Shown in pieces: positions 50,564-59,283 of a DNA stretch of 64,000 nucleotides. Origin of the DNA: Scybalomonas sp905214925. Its GTDB lineage: Bacteria > Bacillota > Clostridia > Lachnospirales > Lachnospiraceae. The number at the start of each line of letters is the position of its first letter. The first letter of the stretch is position 1. The translations under genes were made by a program, and so were the position numbers. The stretch covers positions 116,532 to 180,531 of the forward strand of contig CAJMOB010000002.1 in assembly GCA_905214925.1 (NCBI GenBank), read 5' to 3'. A model generated the notes under the pieces. The model did not search any database. It saw nothing but the letters and a program-made list of their open reading frames with translations, and was not told the DNA's origin.

Positions 50564-51452
50564 TAATCATACTAATAATAACTGAAATAGAATTTGTCAT
50601 ACTAGAAAGCTCTGTATCCCCATTACATTTTTCAGTAAAAACACAAGCTAACGATGCCAATGGCGCAAAACTGATGACTGCTAATGTCTTTCTAACATCT
50701 TCAGCAAATGGTAAACTATAGTATAATACAAGTGCCATTACCGCTGAAAAAAGATAGCGAACGGCTAATAAAGAAAATACCTTTTTTAAATATTCTTTAT
50801 TGGTATGGATTTCTAACATCATTCCAATCATCATCATAGATAAAAATCCATTGGCATTCCCTATTGTAGTGCTTAACTGATTCACAAACGCAGGAAATGG
50901 AAGTTCAAATGATTTCATAATAACTGCAATCAAGTAACAATCAAACGGTACAGAGCAAAATAACTTTTTACACGTTTGTTTAATATTAACTTTCTCTCCC
51001 TGTCCATTTTCAATGACTCCTGATGCAACAGCATAGGTTCCCCCTGTGCACATAATAGAATTACCTGCATCGAAAAGACAAGTGACAATAACCCCAATAG
51101 GACCTAAAAAACCTTGGGCATATGGCAGTGTAAAACACCCAATATTATATCCTGCACTGTTACACATCCAATAGATTTTATCTTCTTTTGATTTTTTTCT
51201 ACATATAAGAAAAGCAATCGCTAAAAGCCCTACATTCCCTAAAAATCCTACTAATAAGATAAAAAATAATTGTCCCGATAATTGTTCTACTTGGTTAAAG
51301 CTAGATAAAATAGCTGCTGGCAATGTAATATTTAACACAATCTTAGAAATGGTTTTGTGTTCTCCTTCTTTAAAAAATCCAATTTTCTTTAAAAAATAGG
51401 CAAGACAAATAATTAAAATATAAGTACCGGCCTTTATAAATACTTCGGTCAT
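50535..51452 (-). CDS. AEC-family transporter
   Basis: A 305-residue membrane protein with about ten transmembrane segments in two inverted halves. It begins IKAGTYILIICLAYFLKKIGFF and includes ISKIVLNITLPAAIL, GYNIGCFTLPYAQG and a C-terminal PLASLACVF. AEC (auxin efflux carrier-like) proteins export or exchange organic acids. AAGGAGTCTG precedes the ATG. It stands alone on the minus strand. Confidence 0.9.
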   Translation of the reverse strand: MTEVFIKAGTYILIICLAYFLKKIGFFKEGEHKTISKIVLNITLPAAILSSFNQVEQLSGQLFFILLVGFLGNVGLLAIAFLICRKKSKEDKIYWMCNSAGYNIGCFTLPYAQGFLGPIGVIVTCLFDAGNSIMCTGGTYAVASGVIENGQGEKVNIKQTCKKLFCSVPFDCYLIAVIMKSFELPFPAFVNQLSTTIGNANGFLSMMMIGMMLEIHTNKEYLKKVFSLLAVRYLFSAVMALVLYYSLPFAEDVRKTLAVISFAPLASLACVFTEKCNGDTELSSMTNSISVIISMIIMTVLILVI

Positions 51453-51536
51453 TTCAGACTCCTTTTCTCTTATCTATTTATTTTTTTTTAAAACTATCTA
51501 TTCTATGATCGAACAAAGTATGCTTCACTCGCAGTT

Positions 51537-51580
51537 TTTTTATGTTATAGAAAACTTTATTTCCGATAACATAAAAAAAC
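51537..51580. repeat. Terminator-associated repeat, copy 6
   Basis: TTTTTTTATGTTATAGAAA and TTTCCGATAACATAAAAAAA are near-perfect inverted ends around 6 bp. The right end is the U-tract of the rplA terminator. The left neighbour (GAACAAAGTATGCTTCACTC) matches the 24.9 and 63.6 kb copies. Confidence 0.65.
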
Positions 51581-51632
51581 TGCCACAGAAGGCAGGGAGT
51601 TTTCAAACCGAAAACACCTATCTTTGTGGCAG
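51580..51632 (-). terminator. Terminator after rplA
   Basis: CTGCCACA pairs with TGTGGCAG around an inner hairpin (GTTTTCGG...), followed by TTTTTTTATG on the minus strand. Confidence 0.85.
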
Positions 51633-51645
51633 TTCATAAAGACAA

Positions 51646-52338
51646 TTAAGCAAGTTTTACTGTGTTTAATTTAACACCAGGTCCCATTGTAGAAGAGATT
51701 GTAACACTTCTTAAATATTGACCTTTAGCAGCTGCTGGTTTTGCCTTATTGATTGCATCTATTAATGTCTGGAAGTTGTCCGCTAACTGTTCCTCTGTGA
51801 AGGAAGCTTTTCCCACTGGCACGTGGATAATATTTGTTTTGTCAAGTCTGTATTCAATTTTACCAGCCTTGATGTCAGCGATCGCTTTTGTTACGTCCAT
51901 TGTAACTGTACCAGCTTTTGGGTTTGGCATTAATCCTTTAGGTCCTAATACACGTCCTAAACGACCAACAACACCCATCATGTCTGGAGTTGCAACTACA
52001 ACGTCGAAGTCTAACCATCCTTCATTTTGGATTTTAGGGATGAGTTCATCTCCGCCTACGAAATCTGCTCCAGCAGCTTCAGCTTCTTCAGCTTTTGCTC
52101 CTTTAGCGAATACTAAAACGCGAACTGTTTTACCTGTTCCGTGTGGTAATACTACCGCACCACGAACTTGCTGATCTGCGTGACGACCATCAACACCTAA
52201 ACGGATGTGAGCTTCGATTGTTTCATCGAATTTAGCGCTAGCTGATTTTTTTACGAGTGCAACCGCTTCTGCTACATCGTAAGTAGCTGTTCTATCTACA
52301 AGCTTTGCAGCTTCTACATATCTTTTACCTTTTTTCAT
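51646..52338 (-). CDS. rplA: Ribosomal protein L1
   Basis: A 230-residue large-subunit protein of the L1 stalk, and a translational repressor in many bacteria. Recognised by KRYVEAAKLVDRTATYDVAEA, LGVDGRHADQQVRGAVVLPHGTGK split around residue 50, the LGPKGLMPNPKAGTVT signature and SATIS-like RSVTISSTMGPGVKL at the end. A structured motif shared with rplK lies just upstream. It is the last gene of the rpmG-secE-nusG-rplK-rplA unit. Confidence 0.98.
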   Translation of the reverse strand: MKKGKRYVEAAKLVDRTATYDVAEAVALVKKSASAKFDETIEAHIRLGVDGRHADQQVRGAVVLPHGTGKTVRVLVFAKGAKAEEAEAAGADFVGGDELIPKIQNEGWLDFDVVVATPDMMGVVGRLGRVLGPKGLMPNPKAGTVTMDVTKAIADIKAGKIEYRLDKTNIIHVPVGKASFTEEQLADNFQTLIDAINKAKPAAAKGQYLRSVTISSTMGPGVKLNTVKLA

Positions 52339-52348
52339 TTTAAAATTA

Positions 52349-52375
52349 ACCTCCTGTGGTATTATCGGGAGCTAC
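52349..52375 (-). promoter_or_regulatory. Twin leader motif upstream of rplA
   Basis: On the minus strand GGGAGGGTAGCTCCCG, then ATAATACCACAGGAGG, precedes rplA. Nearly the same motif (GGGAGGGACATTCCCG, CAAATACCACA) precedes rplK. Each can form a GGGA/TCCC hairpin next to the Shine-Dalgarno sequence. L1 or L11 autoregulation is a possibility, inferred only. Confidence 0.5.
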
Positions 52376-52511
52376 CCTCCCACTTACTAAGTTGCTTGTG
52401 AAACCATCCAATGTCTTATCAAGACTCTACCGTCAGTCTTCTTTGGAAAAGACATCTTCTGCTTTACTGTATCAATTTTATAACTTTCTAACGAACAAAT
52501 TTTAAAGAAAA

Positions 52512-52937
52512 TTATTCTTCTACAGTGATTCCCATACTTCTTGCTGTACCAGCGATCATGCTGATAGCTGCTTCAACGCTTGCTGCATTTAAATCTTTCA
52601 TTTTTAATTCAGCGATTTCTTGAAGTTTTGCTTTAGAAATTGTAGCAACTTTTACTTTATTTGGTGTGCCTGATCCTGATTGGATATTGCAAGCTTTCTT
52701 TAATAAAACTGCTGCTGGTGGAGTTTTTGTGATGAAGCTGAAGCTTCTATCCTGATATACTGTAATAACTACAGGAATGATCATTCCATCCTGATCTGCA
52801 GTTTTTGCGTTGAACTGTTTTGTAAATTCAACGATGTTTACACCATGTTGACCTAAAGCTGGACCAACTGGTGGCGCAGGTGTTGCCTTACCTGCTGGAA
52901 TTTGTAATTTAATATAACCGGTAACTTTTTTTGCCAT
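52512..52937 (-). CDS. rplK: Ribosomal protein L11
   Basis: A 141-residue protein of the GTPase-associated centre. Clear features: KVTGYIKLQIPAGKATPAPP, VGPALGQHGVNIVEFTKQFNAKT and SFITKTPPAAVLLKKA with GTARSMGI near the end. AGGAGGTT precedes the ATG. Follows nusG. Confidence 0.98.
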   Translation of the reverse strand: MAKKVTGYIKLQIPAGKATPAPPVGPALGQHGVNIVEFTKQFNAKTADQDGMIIPVVITVYQDRSFSFITKTPPAAVLLKKACNIQSGSGTPNKVKVATISKAKLQEIAELKMKDLNAASVEAAISMIAGTARSMGITVEE

Positions 52938-52948
52938 GATAGCTAACC

Positions 52949-53009
52949 TCCTGATTATTGTGGTATTTGCGGGAATGTCCCTCCCACCGTCTGTTCCGTA
53001 CAGACGAAT
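52949..53009 (-). promoter_or_regulatory. Twin leader motif and hairpin upstream of rplK
   Basis: Between nusG and rplK there is a perfect stem CGTCTGT-ACGGA-ACAGACG, then GGGAGGGACATTCCCG and CAAATACCACA ahead of AGGAGG. The second part matches the rplA leader. Confidence 0.5.
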
Positions 53010-53015
53010 TCTTTG

Positions 53016-53552
53016 TTACATTTTTTTCACGTCCATAAAATTGATTTCAACGGATGTAGCACGTCCAAAAATATCGATATCGATAAAGACTGTTTGTTTC
53101 TGAAGATTAATTGCTTTAATCTGTCCAACAGTTCCTTGCCATGCTCCAGATACAACTTCAATTGTATCTCCTTCTTCAAAATCAATTTCTACAGCAGCTG
53201 CTTTTGCACGCTCTGCTGCTAGATCGATTCCTAATGGGCGCATTTCTTCTTCTGTTAATGGCACTGGTTTTGATCCTGGGCCAACAAATCCTGTTACACC
53301 TCTTGTATTACGAACAACATACCAAGTGTCATCGTTCATTACCATATTGATTAAAACATATCCTGGGAACATCTTCTTAGAAACATTCTTCTTCGTACCG
53401 TTCTTCACTTCGACTACGTCTTGCAAAGGAACAATAACTTCTAAGATTTGATCTTCTAAGTGTCTGTTTTCAATTGTTTTCTCAATATTGGCTTTTACTT
53501 TGTTTTCGTAGCCTGAATAAGTGTGAACTACATACCAATTTGCTTCTGCCAT
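53016..53552 (-). CDS. nusG: Transcription termination/antitermination factor NusG
   Basis: A 178-residue factor with an N-terminal NGN domain (ANWYVVHTYSGYENKVKANI, MFPGYVLINMVMND, VRNTRGVTGFVG) and a C-terminal KOW domain (FEEGDTIEVVSGAWQGTVG). The ATG at 53552 is preferred to a GTG three codons upstream because AAAGGTGG is then at the normal distance. It binds RNA polymerase. Confidence 0.97.
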   Translation of the reverse strand: MAEANWYVVHTYSGYENKVKANIEKTIENRHLEDQILEVIVPLQDVVEVKNGTKKNVSKKMFPGYVLINMVMNDDTWYVVRNTRGVTGFVGPGSKPVPLTEEEMRPLGIDLAAERAKAAAVEIDFEEGDTIEVVSGAWQGTVGQIKAINLQKQTVFIDIDIFGRATSVEINFMDVKKM

Positions 53553-53579
53553 ATGTTCCACCTTTACTTTTTTTACTTT

Positions 53580-53786
53580 TTACTTAATCAGTAAATCCAT
53601 ACCGTATTGTACAAAGAAATCAAAGACTGCAACTGCGATTCCAAGGACAATAGCCGCCACAAGGACAGTAGCTGTCTCTTTTGCAACGGTATTCTTTTTA
53701 GGCCAAACAATTTTGCCAAACTCTGTTTTGAGTCCTTTAAACCAGTTCTTCTTCTGGGCTTTTTCTGTTCTTTCAGTTTCTCCCAT
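53580..53786 (-). CDS. secE: Preprotein translocase subunit SecE
   Basis: A 68-residue single-span protein with the conserved amphipathic segment FGKIVWPKKNTVAKET followed by one transmembrane helix (TVLVAAIVLGIAVAVFDFFV). It forms the SecYEG channel core. The start lies 24 nt after the rpmG stop. Confidence 0.96.
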   Translation of the reverse strand: MGETERTEKAQKKNWFKGLKTEFGKIVWPKKNTVAKETATVLVAAIVLGIAVAVFDFFVQYGMDLLIK

Positions 53787-53810
53787 ACGATCACTTCCTT
53801 TACAGCCTGA

Positions 53811-53960
53811 TTATTTTGTTTCTTTGTGTAATGTGTGTTTTCTACAGAATCTACAATATTTTTTAGTTTCCATTCTGTCTGGATGTGTTTTCTTATCCTT
53901 TGTCATATTGTAGTTACGTTGTTTACAATCTGTACATGCCAATGTAATTCTTACGCGCAC
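53811..53960 (-). CDS. rpmG: Ribosomal protein L33
   Basis: A 49-residue protein starting with GTG: product begins M-RVRITLACTDCKQRNYN and ends CRFCRKHTLHKETK. Four cysteines in two CxxC pairs mark the zinc-binding form of L33. GGAGGTGG is 5 nt before the start. It is the first gene of the secE-nusG-rplKA unit. Confidence 0.95.
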   Translation of the reverse strand: MRVRITLACTDCKQRNYNMTKDKKTHPDRMETKKYCRFCRKHTLHKETK

Positions 53961-54035
53961 AACTTCCACCTCCGTTTTAATTAAGTTAAATTAAGGCATA
54001 AAAAAAAGACCTCTTCCATTTGTCTATGCTTGTTT

Positions 54036-54064
54036 AGCATAACACATCTCGTCTCATACGTCAA
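54036..54064 (-). promoter_or_regulatory. Promoter of the rpmG-secE-nusG-rplKA operon
   Basis: TTGACG and TATGCT are separated by 17 bp on the minus strand, 76 nt before rpmG. Confidence 0.75.
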
Positions 54065-54247
54065 TATTTTTTACTGGAATTCCTCATGATTTTCTCCGTT
54101 TTTTTCCATTTTCTACATTATCTTTCCATTCTTATTAGCAAAGTACTTTTTTCTTTTTTCATTTGCAATAAAATAAATCCCTTTTTCATTACCTTATTGT
54201 AAAACATGAAAATATCTATGACGAAAAAAACAAAAGGAGGCGTCTCT

Positions 54248-55612
54248 TTGCAGTATAAAAAAAGAAATGTATTATACAAAAAGATGTGTTTTTTCCTATT
54301 GTTATCTTTTATTCTTTTGTCAACATCAACTGCCTATGCAGCAACCTCTCCCCTTTCTTCTAAAAACAAGCGATATGATTTATCTGGACAAGATCCACTC
54401 GCCATCACTCGTGTAAGCGAAAGTTGGTCCTATTATCGCTCAAGCAGAGAAGTTATCGTTGCTGTTATTGATACAGGAGTTGACATTGAACATGAAGATT
54501 TAAAAGATCACATTTGGACAAATGATAAGGAAATTAGTGGAAATGGTATTGATGATGACGGAAATGGTTACATCGATGACATTCATGGTTGGAACTTTTA
54601 TAATAATTCTCCTGACTTATGTAGCTACAATGAAGATGGTTTAGCAGATTCTAAAAACAATGATAATCATGGAACTCATGTAGCTGGAATTATTGGTGCA
54701 GTTGCCAACAATGGAGTTGGAATCGCAGGTGTTGCTTCTAATATCAACGTAAAAATTTTACCATTAAAAGTAACTGGTGGCGAAAATGGTACAGGAAAAA
54801 CTTCTTCCCTCATTAAAGCCATTCAATATGCTTCCGATATGGGTGCTTCTATTTGCAATATTAGTTTAAATTCTTCTAATTACAATGAAGAACTCTATCT
54901 TACTATGATGAAGTCTCCTATGCTCTTTGTGTGCTCTTCTGGGAATAACGATGATGGTGGAGTAAATATTGATAAAAAGCCAACCTACCCTGCATCCTTT
55001 TCCTTACCAAACTTGATCTCTGTAGCTGCCATTGATTCCAACAAACAGTTTGCCTCTTATTCGAACTATGGCAAAAATTCTGTAGAAATTGCAGCACCAG
55101 GAACTCGTATTTATAGTACATTAGTTGGAAATTCCTATGGAAGATTTACTGGAACTTCTATGGCAACCCCTTTTGTATCTGGGGTGGCAGCTATTTTAAA
55201 TAGTATCAATCCAAATTTTTATGCAAGCGAATTAAAAAATCTAATTATAAAATCTGCATCCCCATTAGATTCCCTTTCTAAAAAAGTGAGTACAGGTGGC
55301 ATTTTAGATGCAACGAGTGCAGTGCTATTGGCCAAAAATACTGCCCATAAAAGAGATAAAAAAGCACCAACATTAACTCTTTCTTCTAAAAAAGGAAGCA
55401 GTCAAGTATCAATTTCCATTTCAGACAAAAGATCTGGAGTAAAAACATTATCTTACCTTTCTGGAAAACATTCGAAAAGCAACTTTAAAAATGGAAAACG
55501 AGGAAAAACTGTTACTTCTTTAACATTAAAACTAGCAAAAGGAACTTATACTTTTTATGCCTCTGATTGGGAAGGAAATGAAGTTGTAAAAACAGTTCAA
55601 ATAAGCGAGTAA
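54248..55612 (+). CDS. Secreted S8 subtilisin-like peptidase
   Basis: A serine protease of about 454 residues. The start is TTG with AAAGGAGG 7 nt upstream; a longer frame from 54206 would place that ribosome site inside it. A signal peptide (MCFFLLLSFILLSTSTAYA) ends near residue 31. The catalytic triad is in AVIDTGVDIEHEDL (Asp), NHGTHVAGIIGA (His) and FTGTSMATPFVSGVAA (Ser), with the oxyanion Asn in VCSSGNND. A C-terminal 85-residue beta-sandwich (from APTLTLSSKK) may bind the cell wall or substrate. No LPXTG anchor is seen. There is no separate propeptide as in subtilisin E. Confidence 0.94.
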   Translation: MQYKKRNVLYKKMCFFLLLSFILLSTSTAYAATSPLSSKNKRYDLSGQDPLAITRVSESWSYYRSSREVIVAVIDTGVDIEHEDLKDHIWTNDKEISGNGIDDDGNGYIDDIHGWNFYNNSPDLCSYNEDGLADSKNNDNHGTHVAGIIGAVANNGVGIAGVASNINVKILPLKVTGGENGTGKTSSLIKAIQYASDMGASICNISLNSSNYNEELYLTMMKSPMLFVCSSGNNDDGGVNIDKKPTYPASFSLPNLISVAAIDSNKQFASYSNYGKNSVEIAAPGTRIYSTLVGNSYGRFTGTSMATPFVSGVAAILNSINPNFYASELKNLIIKSASPLDSLSKKVSTGGILDATSAVLLAKNTAHKRDKKAPTLTLSSKKGSSQVSISISDKRSGVKTLSYLSGKHSKSNFKNGKRGKTVTSLTLKLAKGTYTFYASDWEGNEVVKTVQISE

Positions 55613-55641
55613 GAAAGGGCGAACTTAGTAAATGAAAAAGA

Positions 55642-55683
55642 GGCTGTTGTCCTAGTTAAATATTTTAAACTAGGACAACAGCC
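55642..55683. terminator. Bidirectional terminator
   Basis: GGCTGTTGTCCTAGTTTAAA-type arms form a stem of at least 15 bp followed by CTTTTTT. It separates the convergent protease and SurA-like genes. Confidence 0.9.
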
Positions 55684-55691
55684 CTTTTTTC

Positions 55692-56372
55692 TTACTCTTT
55701 ATTAATGATACCACGATAAAAATACTTATCGTATTTTTCACTTAAAATTCCACTTTGATTGATTATTTTTTCTTCTTTAATAAACTGTATGATCTGCTTT
55801 TCTTTCTCTACCCTCCATGCATCTTCAAGTTCTTCTTCTGTTTCTCCTTCTCTGGTTGAGAAAAACTGCTGTTTTTTTATATCCCAATATTTACTTATCA
55901 AAAGTGACTCATCGATGAAATGCTCCATAGCTTTTTCTCCCGCCTCTATCGATTCCCATGGGGCAAAAAATTGCTTGATTTCATAGGACTCATTTACCCC
56001 TAAAAATCCAAGAAGAGAGTTTTGTTTTCCTTGTTCCTTCTCTTTTTTTGTCAGAACAATTCCTTCTTTTTTCGCCTGAACAATCACTACTTTGGAGCGA
56101 ATTAAATTATCTAATGCATGTTGTTCTGGTCTTAGATCCTTTTTAAAATTTTCTGTTATAATCGCATATTCTAATTCTCTTTGCGTTATAACAAAGTTCT
56201 CTCCCAAAACAACTTTTTCTGTTGTATCTTCCTCTTCTATATATGTCTTTGCCAATTTTCCCATTTTTTGAATACGCCCTTGATTTCCAAGCCATTGTAT
56301 AAAAAACAAAACAATTATAAATAAAAGAAGAACTATGAACACCACTTTATATTTTTTTATGATTTCTTTCAT
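55692..56372 (-). CDS. Membrane-anchored SurA N-terminal-like protein
   Basis: A 226-residue protein with a single N-terminal transmembrane helix (VVFIVLLLFIIVLFFIQWL) and an extracellular part rich in Glu and Lys. Segments such as NFVITQRELEYAI, ALDNLIRSKVVIVQAKKEGI and MEHFIDESLLISKYWD resemble the helical N-domain of SurA/PrsA chaperones. No parvulin isomerase domain is present. A role in folding secreted proteins is plausible given the convergent secreted protease, but is inference. Confidence 0.65.
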   Translation of the reverse strand: MKEIIKKYKVVFIVLLLFIIVLFFIQWLGNQGRIQKMGKLAKTYIEEEDTTEKVVLGENFVITQRELEYAIITENFKKDLRPEQHALDNLIRSKVVIVQAKKEGIVLTKKEKEQGKQNSLLGFLGVNESYEIKQFFAPWESIEAGEKAMEHFIDESLLISKYWDIKKQQFFSTREGETEEELEDAWRVEKEKQIIQFIKEEKIINQSGILSEKYDKYFYRGIINKE

Positions 56373-56419
56373 GTCTTCTTGTAATCCCCTATTCTATCCT
56401 GTCTATCCTATCTATCCTC

Positions 56420-56788
56420 TTATTTTCTTGGTAAAATTTCTAACCAGTACCCATCTGGATCCGAAATAAAATAAATTCCCATTTCTGGGTTTTCAAAACA
56501 GATGCATCCCATCTCTTTATGCTTTTGATAAGCAGCTTCATAATCATCCGCTTCAAATGCTAAATGGAATTCGCATTCTCCAAGATTATATGGCTCTTTA
56601 TGATCTCGTAACCATGTTAATTCTAATTCAAAGCTGCTCTCTTTATTACCAAGGTATACAATAATAAAACTTCCATCTTCAGACTCAATTCTGCGAGTTT
56701 CTAAAAGTCCTAATGCTTCTTCATAAAACTTCATAGAACGTTCTAAATCCTGTACATTATAATTTTCGTGAATCATTTTAAATTTCAT
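56420..56788 (-). CDS. VOC-family protein, glyoxalase I-like
   Basis: A 122-residue vicinal-oxygen-chelate protein with the metal ligands of glyoxalase I in place: His7 (IHENYNV), Glu56 (FELELTW), His75 (EFHLAF) and Glu117 (GYWLEILPR). It could remove methylglyoxal. Other VOC activities cannot be excluded. GGAAGAG lies upstream of the ATG. Confidence 0.88.
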   Translation of the reverse strand: MKFKMIHENYNVQDLERSMKFYEEALGLLETRRIESEDGSFIIVYLGNKESSFELELTWLRDHKEPYNLGECEFHLAFEADDYEAAYQKHKEMGCICFENPEMGIYFISDPDGYWLEILPRK

Positions 56789-56809
56789 AGTCTCTTCCTC
56801 TTTTCTTTC

Positions 56810-57493
56810 TTAAATATCTGCTATTATAGACTCTTTCTCTAACTCTAATCGCCCATAATATGGCTTTAATTCTTCTTTTTCTAAATAAGGCTTTATCGCT
56901 TCGATTCCACCCCATTCGTCAAAATGCATTGGGAATATATGAGTAATCTCACATTTCTTTAATAATTCCATAATTCCTAATAAAGCGTTATGTTCTTGTC
57001 TTGGATCGACCACTACAAATCCACAATCAATCACTTTTCCTTTTAACGCATCGGTCTCTTTTCGATACATTCCTTTTTGCCATTCATTAAATTGTTCTGG
57101 CTCACCTTCCCAGTGCCACCAATTTAAATCTCCTGCATGATAAAAAGTCTTGCCATCGGCCTTTATAAAAAAGGCACAGCCTTCATCGGTAGACTGTAGT
57201 GTTTGGATCTCTAATCCTTCCCATTCATATTTTTCATGATTTTTTACAGGCAAGATATTGTTTTCTCGCCTTGTTGAAACCTTATGATAAAATACATAGG
57301 ATACATTTTCATACTTTTGTTCCAATTCAAAAATAGTAGGAGTATAATGATCACCATGTCCATGAGACACAAACACGATAATCTTCTTGCCAAAGAGTTC
57401 TGGAAGCTCTCCTTTAAAATAATCAAAGAGCAAAAAATAATTTTCTGTCTCCACTAAAAATCCACTATGATAAATTCGAGTCACATGAACCAT
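56810..57493 (-). CDS. MBL-fold metallohydrolase
   Basis: A 227-residue protein beginning VHVTRIYHSGFLVETENYFL. It has the metal motif VFVSHGHGDHYTPTIF (HxHxDH), HAGDLNWWHW and FPMHFDEWGGI. Two metal ions are likely bound. It lies 21 nt upstream of the VOC gene in the same direction. The substrate is unknown. Confidence 0.9.
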   Translation of the reverse strand: MVHVTRIYHSGFLVETENYFLLFDYFKGELPELFGKKIIVFVSHGHGDHYTPTIFELEQKYENVSYVFYHKVSTRRENNILPVKNHEKYEWEGLEIQTLQSTDEGCAFFIKADGKTFYHAGDLNWWHWEGEPEQFNEWQKGMYRKETDALKGKVIDCGFVVVDPRQEHNALLGIMELLKKCEITHIFPMHFDEWGGIEAIKPYLEKEELKPYYGRLELEKESIIADI

Positions 57494-57617
57494 GCCTACA
57501 CCTTCTTTCCATTTCCTTTGTTCCTATTTATGTGAAAAGCTAGCCTCATACACTTTCCACTATGGCTAATAGTTTTATAATACCATATTTTCTCATTTGT
57601 TTCTATAGCAGAAGCAG

Positions 57618-57652
57618 AAAAGGCTGCCACATAAAAATGTGACAACCTTTTT
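57618..57652. terminator. Terminator after galT
   Basis: AAAGGCTGCCACAT and ATGTGACAACCTTT pair with mismatches across AAAA; T runs lie on both sides. Confidence 0.75.
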
Positions 57653-57678
57653 TCTTTACATAATCAGAACGATTTCAT

Positions 57679-59169
57679 TTATAATTGCTCAATAAAACGC
57701 TCAAAAGCCTCTCTTCCTTCTTTCGTTCGTTTATAAACCCCTGCATCTAAAAGCACCTTTTCAAACACTTTCCCAATTTCATCTTCCACAATGGAATCGA
57801 TGTTTTCTTTTGTAACACTTTCATAATTTGGCAAGAAACGTTCCACCCAGTCCGCGTGTTTTTCTAAATCTTCTTCTTGTCTGATATCTTTTCCTTCTAG
57901 AATACACTGTTTTAGGTGTTCCATTTCCTTTTTCAGACGAGCTGGTAATACGGCAAGCCCCATAACTTCAATTAAACCAATGTTTTCTTTTTTAATGTGA
58001 TGGAGCTCTGCATGAGGATGATAAACACCTAGTGGATGTTCTTTTGTTGTAATATTATTTCGAAGAACTAAATCTAATTGATATTCTTCTCCTACCTTTC
58101 TTGCAATTGGAGTAATCGTATTGTGAGGCTCTCCATCCGTTTCGGCATAAATAAATGCCTTTTCGTCGGTATATCCTCTCCAAGTTGTTAAAATATGGTC
58201 GGCTAGATCAATGATTTTGTTTTCATCGCTTCCTGTTAAACGCAATACAGACATCGGCCATTTTACAATTCCAACTTCTACTTCTTCATATCCTTTGATG
58301 GAATAAGTCTGTTCAATCGGTGCTTTTGCCATAGCAAACTCATAATTTCCTCCTTGGAAATGATCGTGTGCTAAAATAGAACCTCCTACAATCGGAAGAT
58401 CCGCATTGGATCCTAAAAAATAATGTGGAAATTGTTTTACAAAGTCAAATAGCTTACGAAACGCCTGTCGATCGATTTTCATTGGCGTATGCTCTCCATT
58501 GAATACGATACAATGTTCATTGTAGTAAACATAAGGAGAGTATTGGAATCCCCAATTTTGTTCATTGATTATAATTGGAATAATTCTATGATTTTCCCTA
58601 GCTGGATGGTTTAGATTCCCTGCAAATCCTTCATTTTCTTTGCAAAGAAGACATTTTGGATAAGAACTAGCTTTCGCATTTTTTGCTGCTGCAATAGCTC
58701 TTGGATCTTTTTCAGGCTTTGATAAATTAATCGTAATATCCAAGTCACCATATTCCGTATTCGTTACCCATTTTAAGTCTTTTTTAATTCGATATCTTCG
58801 AATATAATCAGAGTCTTGGCTCAGTTTATAAAAATAGTCGGTTGCCTTTGTTGGAGACTCTTTATAATATTCATGAAATGTTTTAATTACTTGACTTGGT
58901 CTTGGCATAAGACAATTCATAATTCTAGTATCAAATAAATCTCTTGTTACAACTCCATTATCATCGATAATCTTTTGTTCAAATGCATAATCTAGCATAT
59001 CTTTTAAAATATCTTCTAATTCTGCCTCTTCCACTTCCAAATCTTCATATTCTGTTACCTTTAATAAGTCTAATAAAAGATTTGTTGTATAAACCCGATC
59101 TTCTTTTGTTAAAAGTTCTGCTTTCATCCCATAATTCACTAACTGTTTGATTCTTGCTTGAATTTTCAT
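57679..59169 (-). CDS. galT: Galactose-1-phosphate uridylyltransferase (Firmicutes type)
   Basis: Leloir pathway enzyme exchanging UMP between UDP-glucose and galactose 1-phosphate. The 496-residue length is that of the Firmicutes class II GalT. It begins MKIQARIKQLVNYGMKAELL and contains YPKCLLCKENEGFAGNLNHP, the IPIIINEQNWGFQYSPYVYY region, SILAHDHFQGGNYEF with the metal/catalytic His residues, and GVYHPHAELHHIKKENIG. The ATG at 59169 has GGAGGG upstream; an upstream frame is not supported. It follows galK by about 110 nt. Confidence 0.96.
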   Translation of the reverse strand: MKIQARIKQLVNYGMKAELLTKEDRVYTTNLLLDLLKVTEYEDLEVEEAELEDILKDMLDYAFEQKIIDDNGVVTRDLFDTRIMNCLMPRPSQVIKTFHEYYKESPTKATDYFYKLSQDSDYIRRYRIKKDLKWVTNTEYGDLDITINLSKPEKDPRAIAAAKNAKASSYPKCLLCKENEGFAGNLNHPARENHRIIPIIINEQNWGFQYSPYVYYNEHCIVFNGEHTPMKIDRQAFRKLFDFVKQFPHYFLGSNADLPIVGGSILAHDHFQGGNYEFAMAKAPIEQTYSIKGYEEVEVGIVKWPMSVLRLTGSDENKIIDLADHILTTWRGYTDEKAFIYAETDGEPHNTITPIARKVGEEYQLDLVLRNNITTKEHPLGVYHPHAELHHIKKENIGLIEVMGLAVLPARLKKEMEHLKQCILEGKDIRQEEDLEKHADWVERFLPNYESVTKENIDSIVEDEIGKVFEKVLLDAGVYKRTKEGREAFERFIEQL

Positions 59170-59283
59170 CTTTACCCTCCGTACTAATCTCATCTTATAT
59201 TTTATACATTTCTATATAGAGGTGTGGACAGCTTAGAACCAATCTCTAAACTGCCCGTATGAATGCTATGTAATATAACAATA

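Noticed and set aside
53588..53794. Second frame overlapping secE
   Set aside because: Out-of-frame shadow of secE; the SecE frame has the conserved membrane segment.
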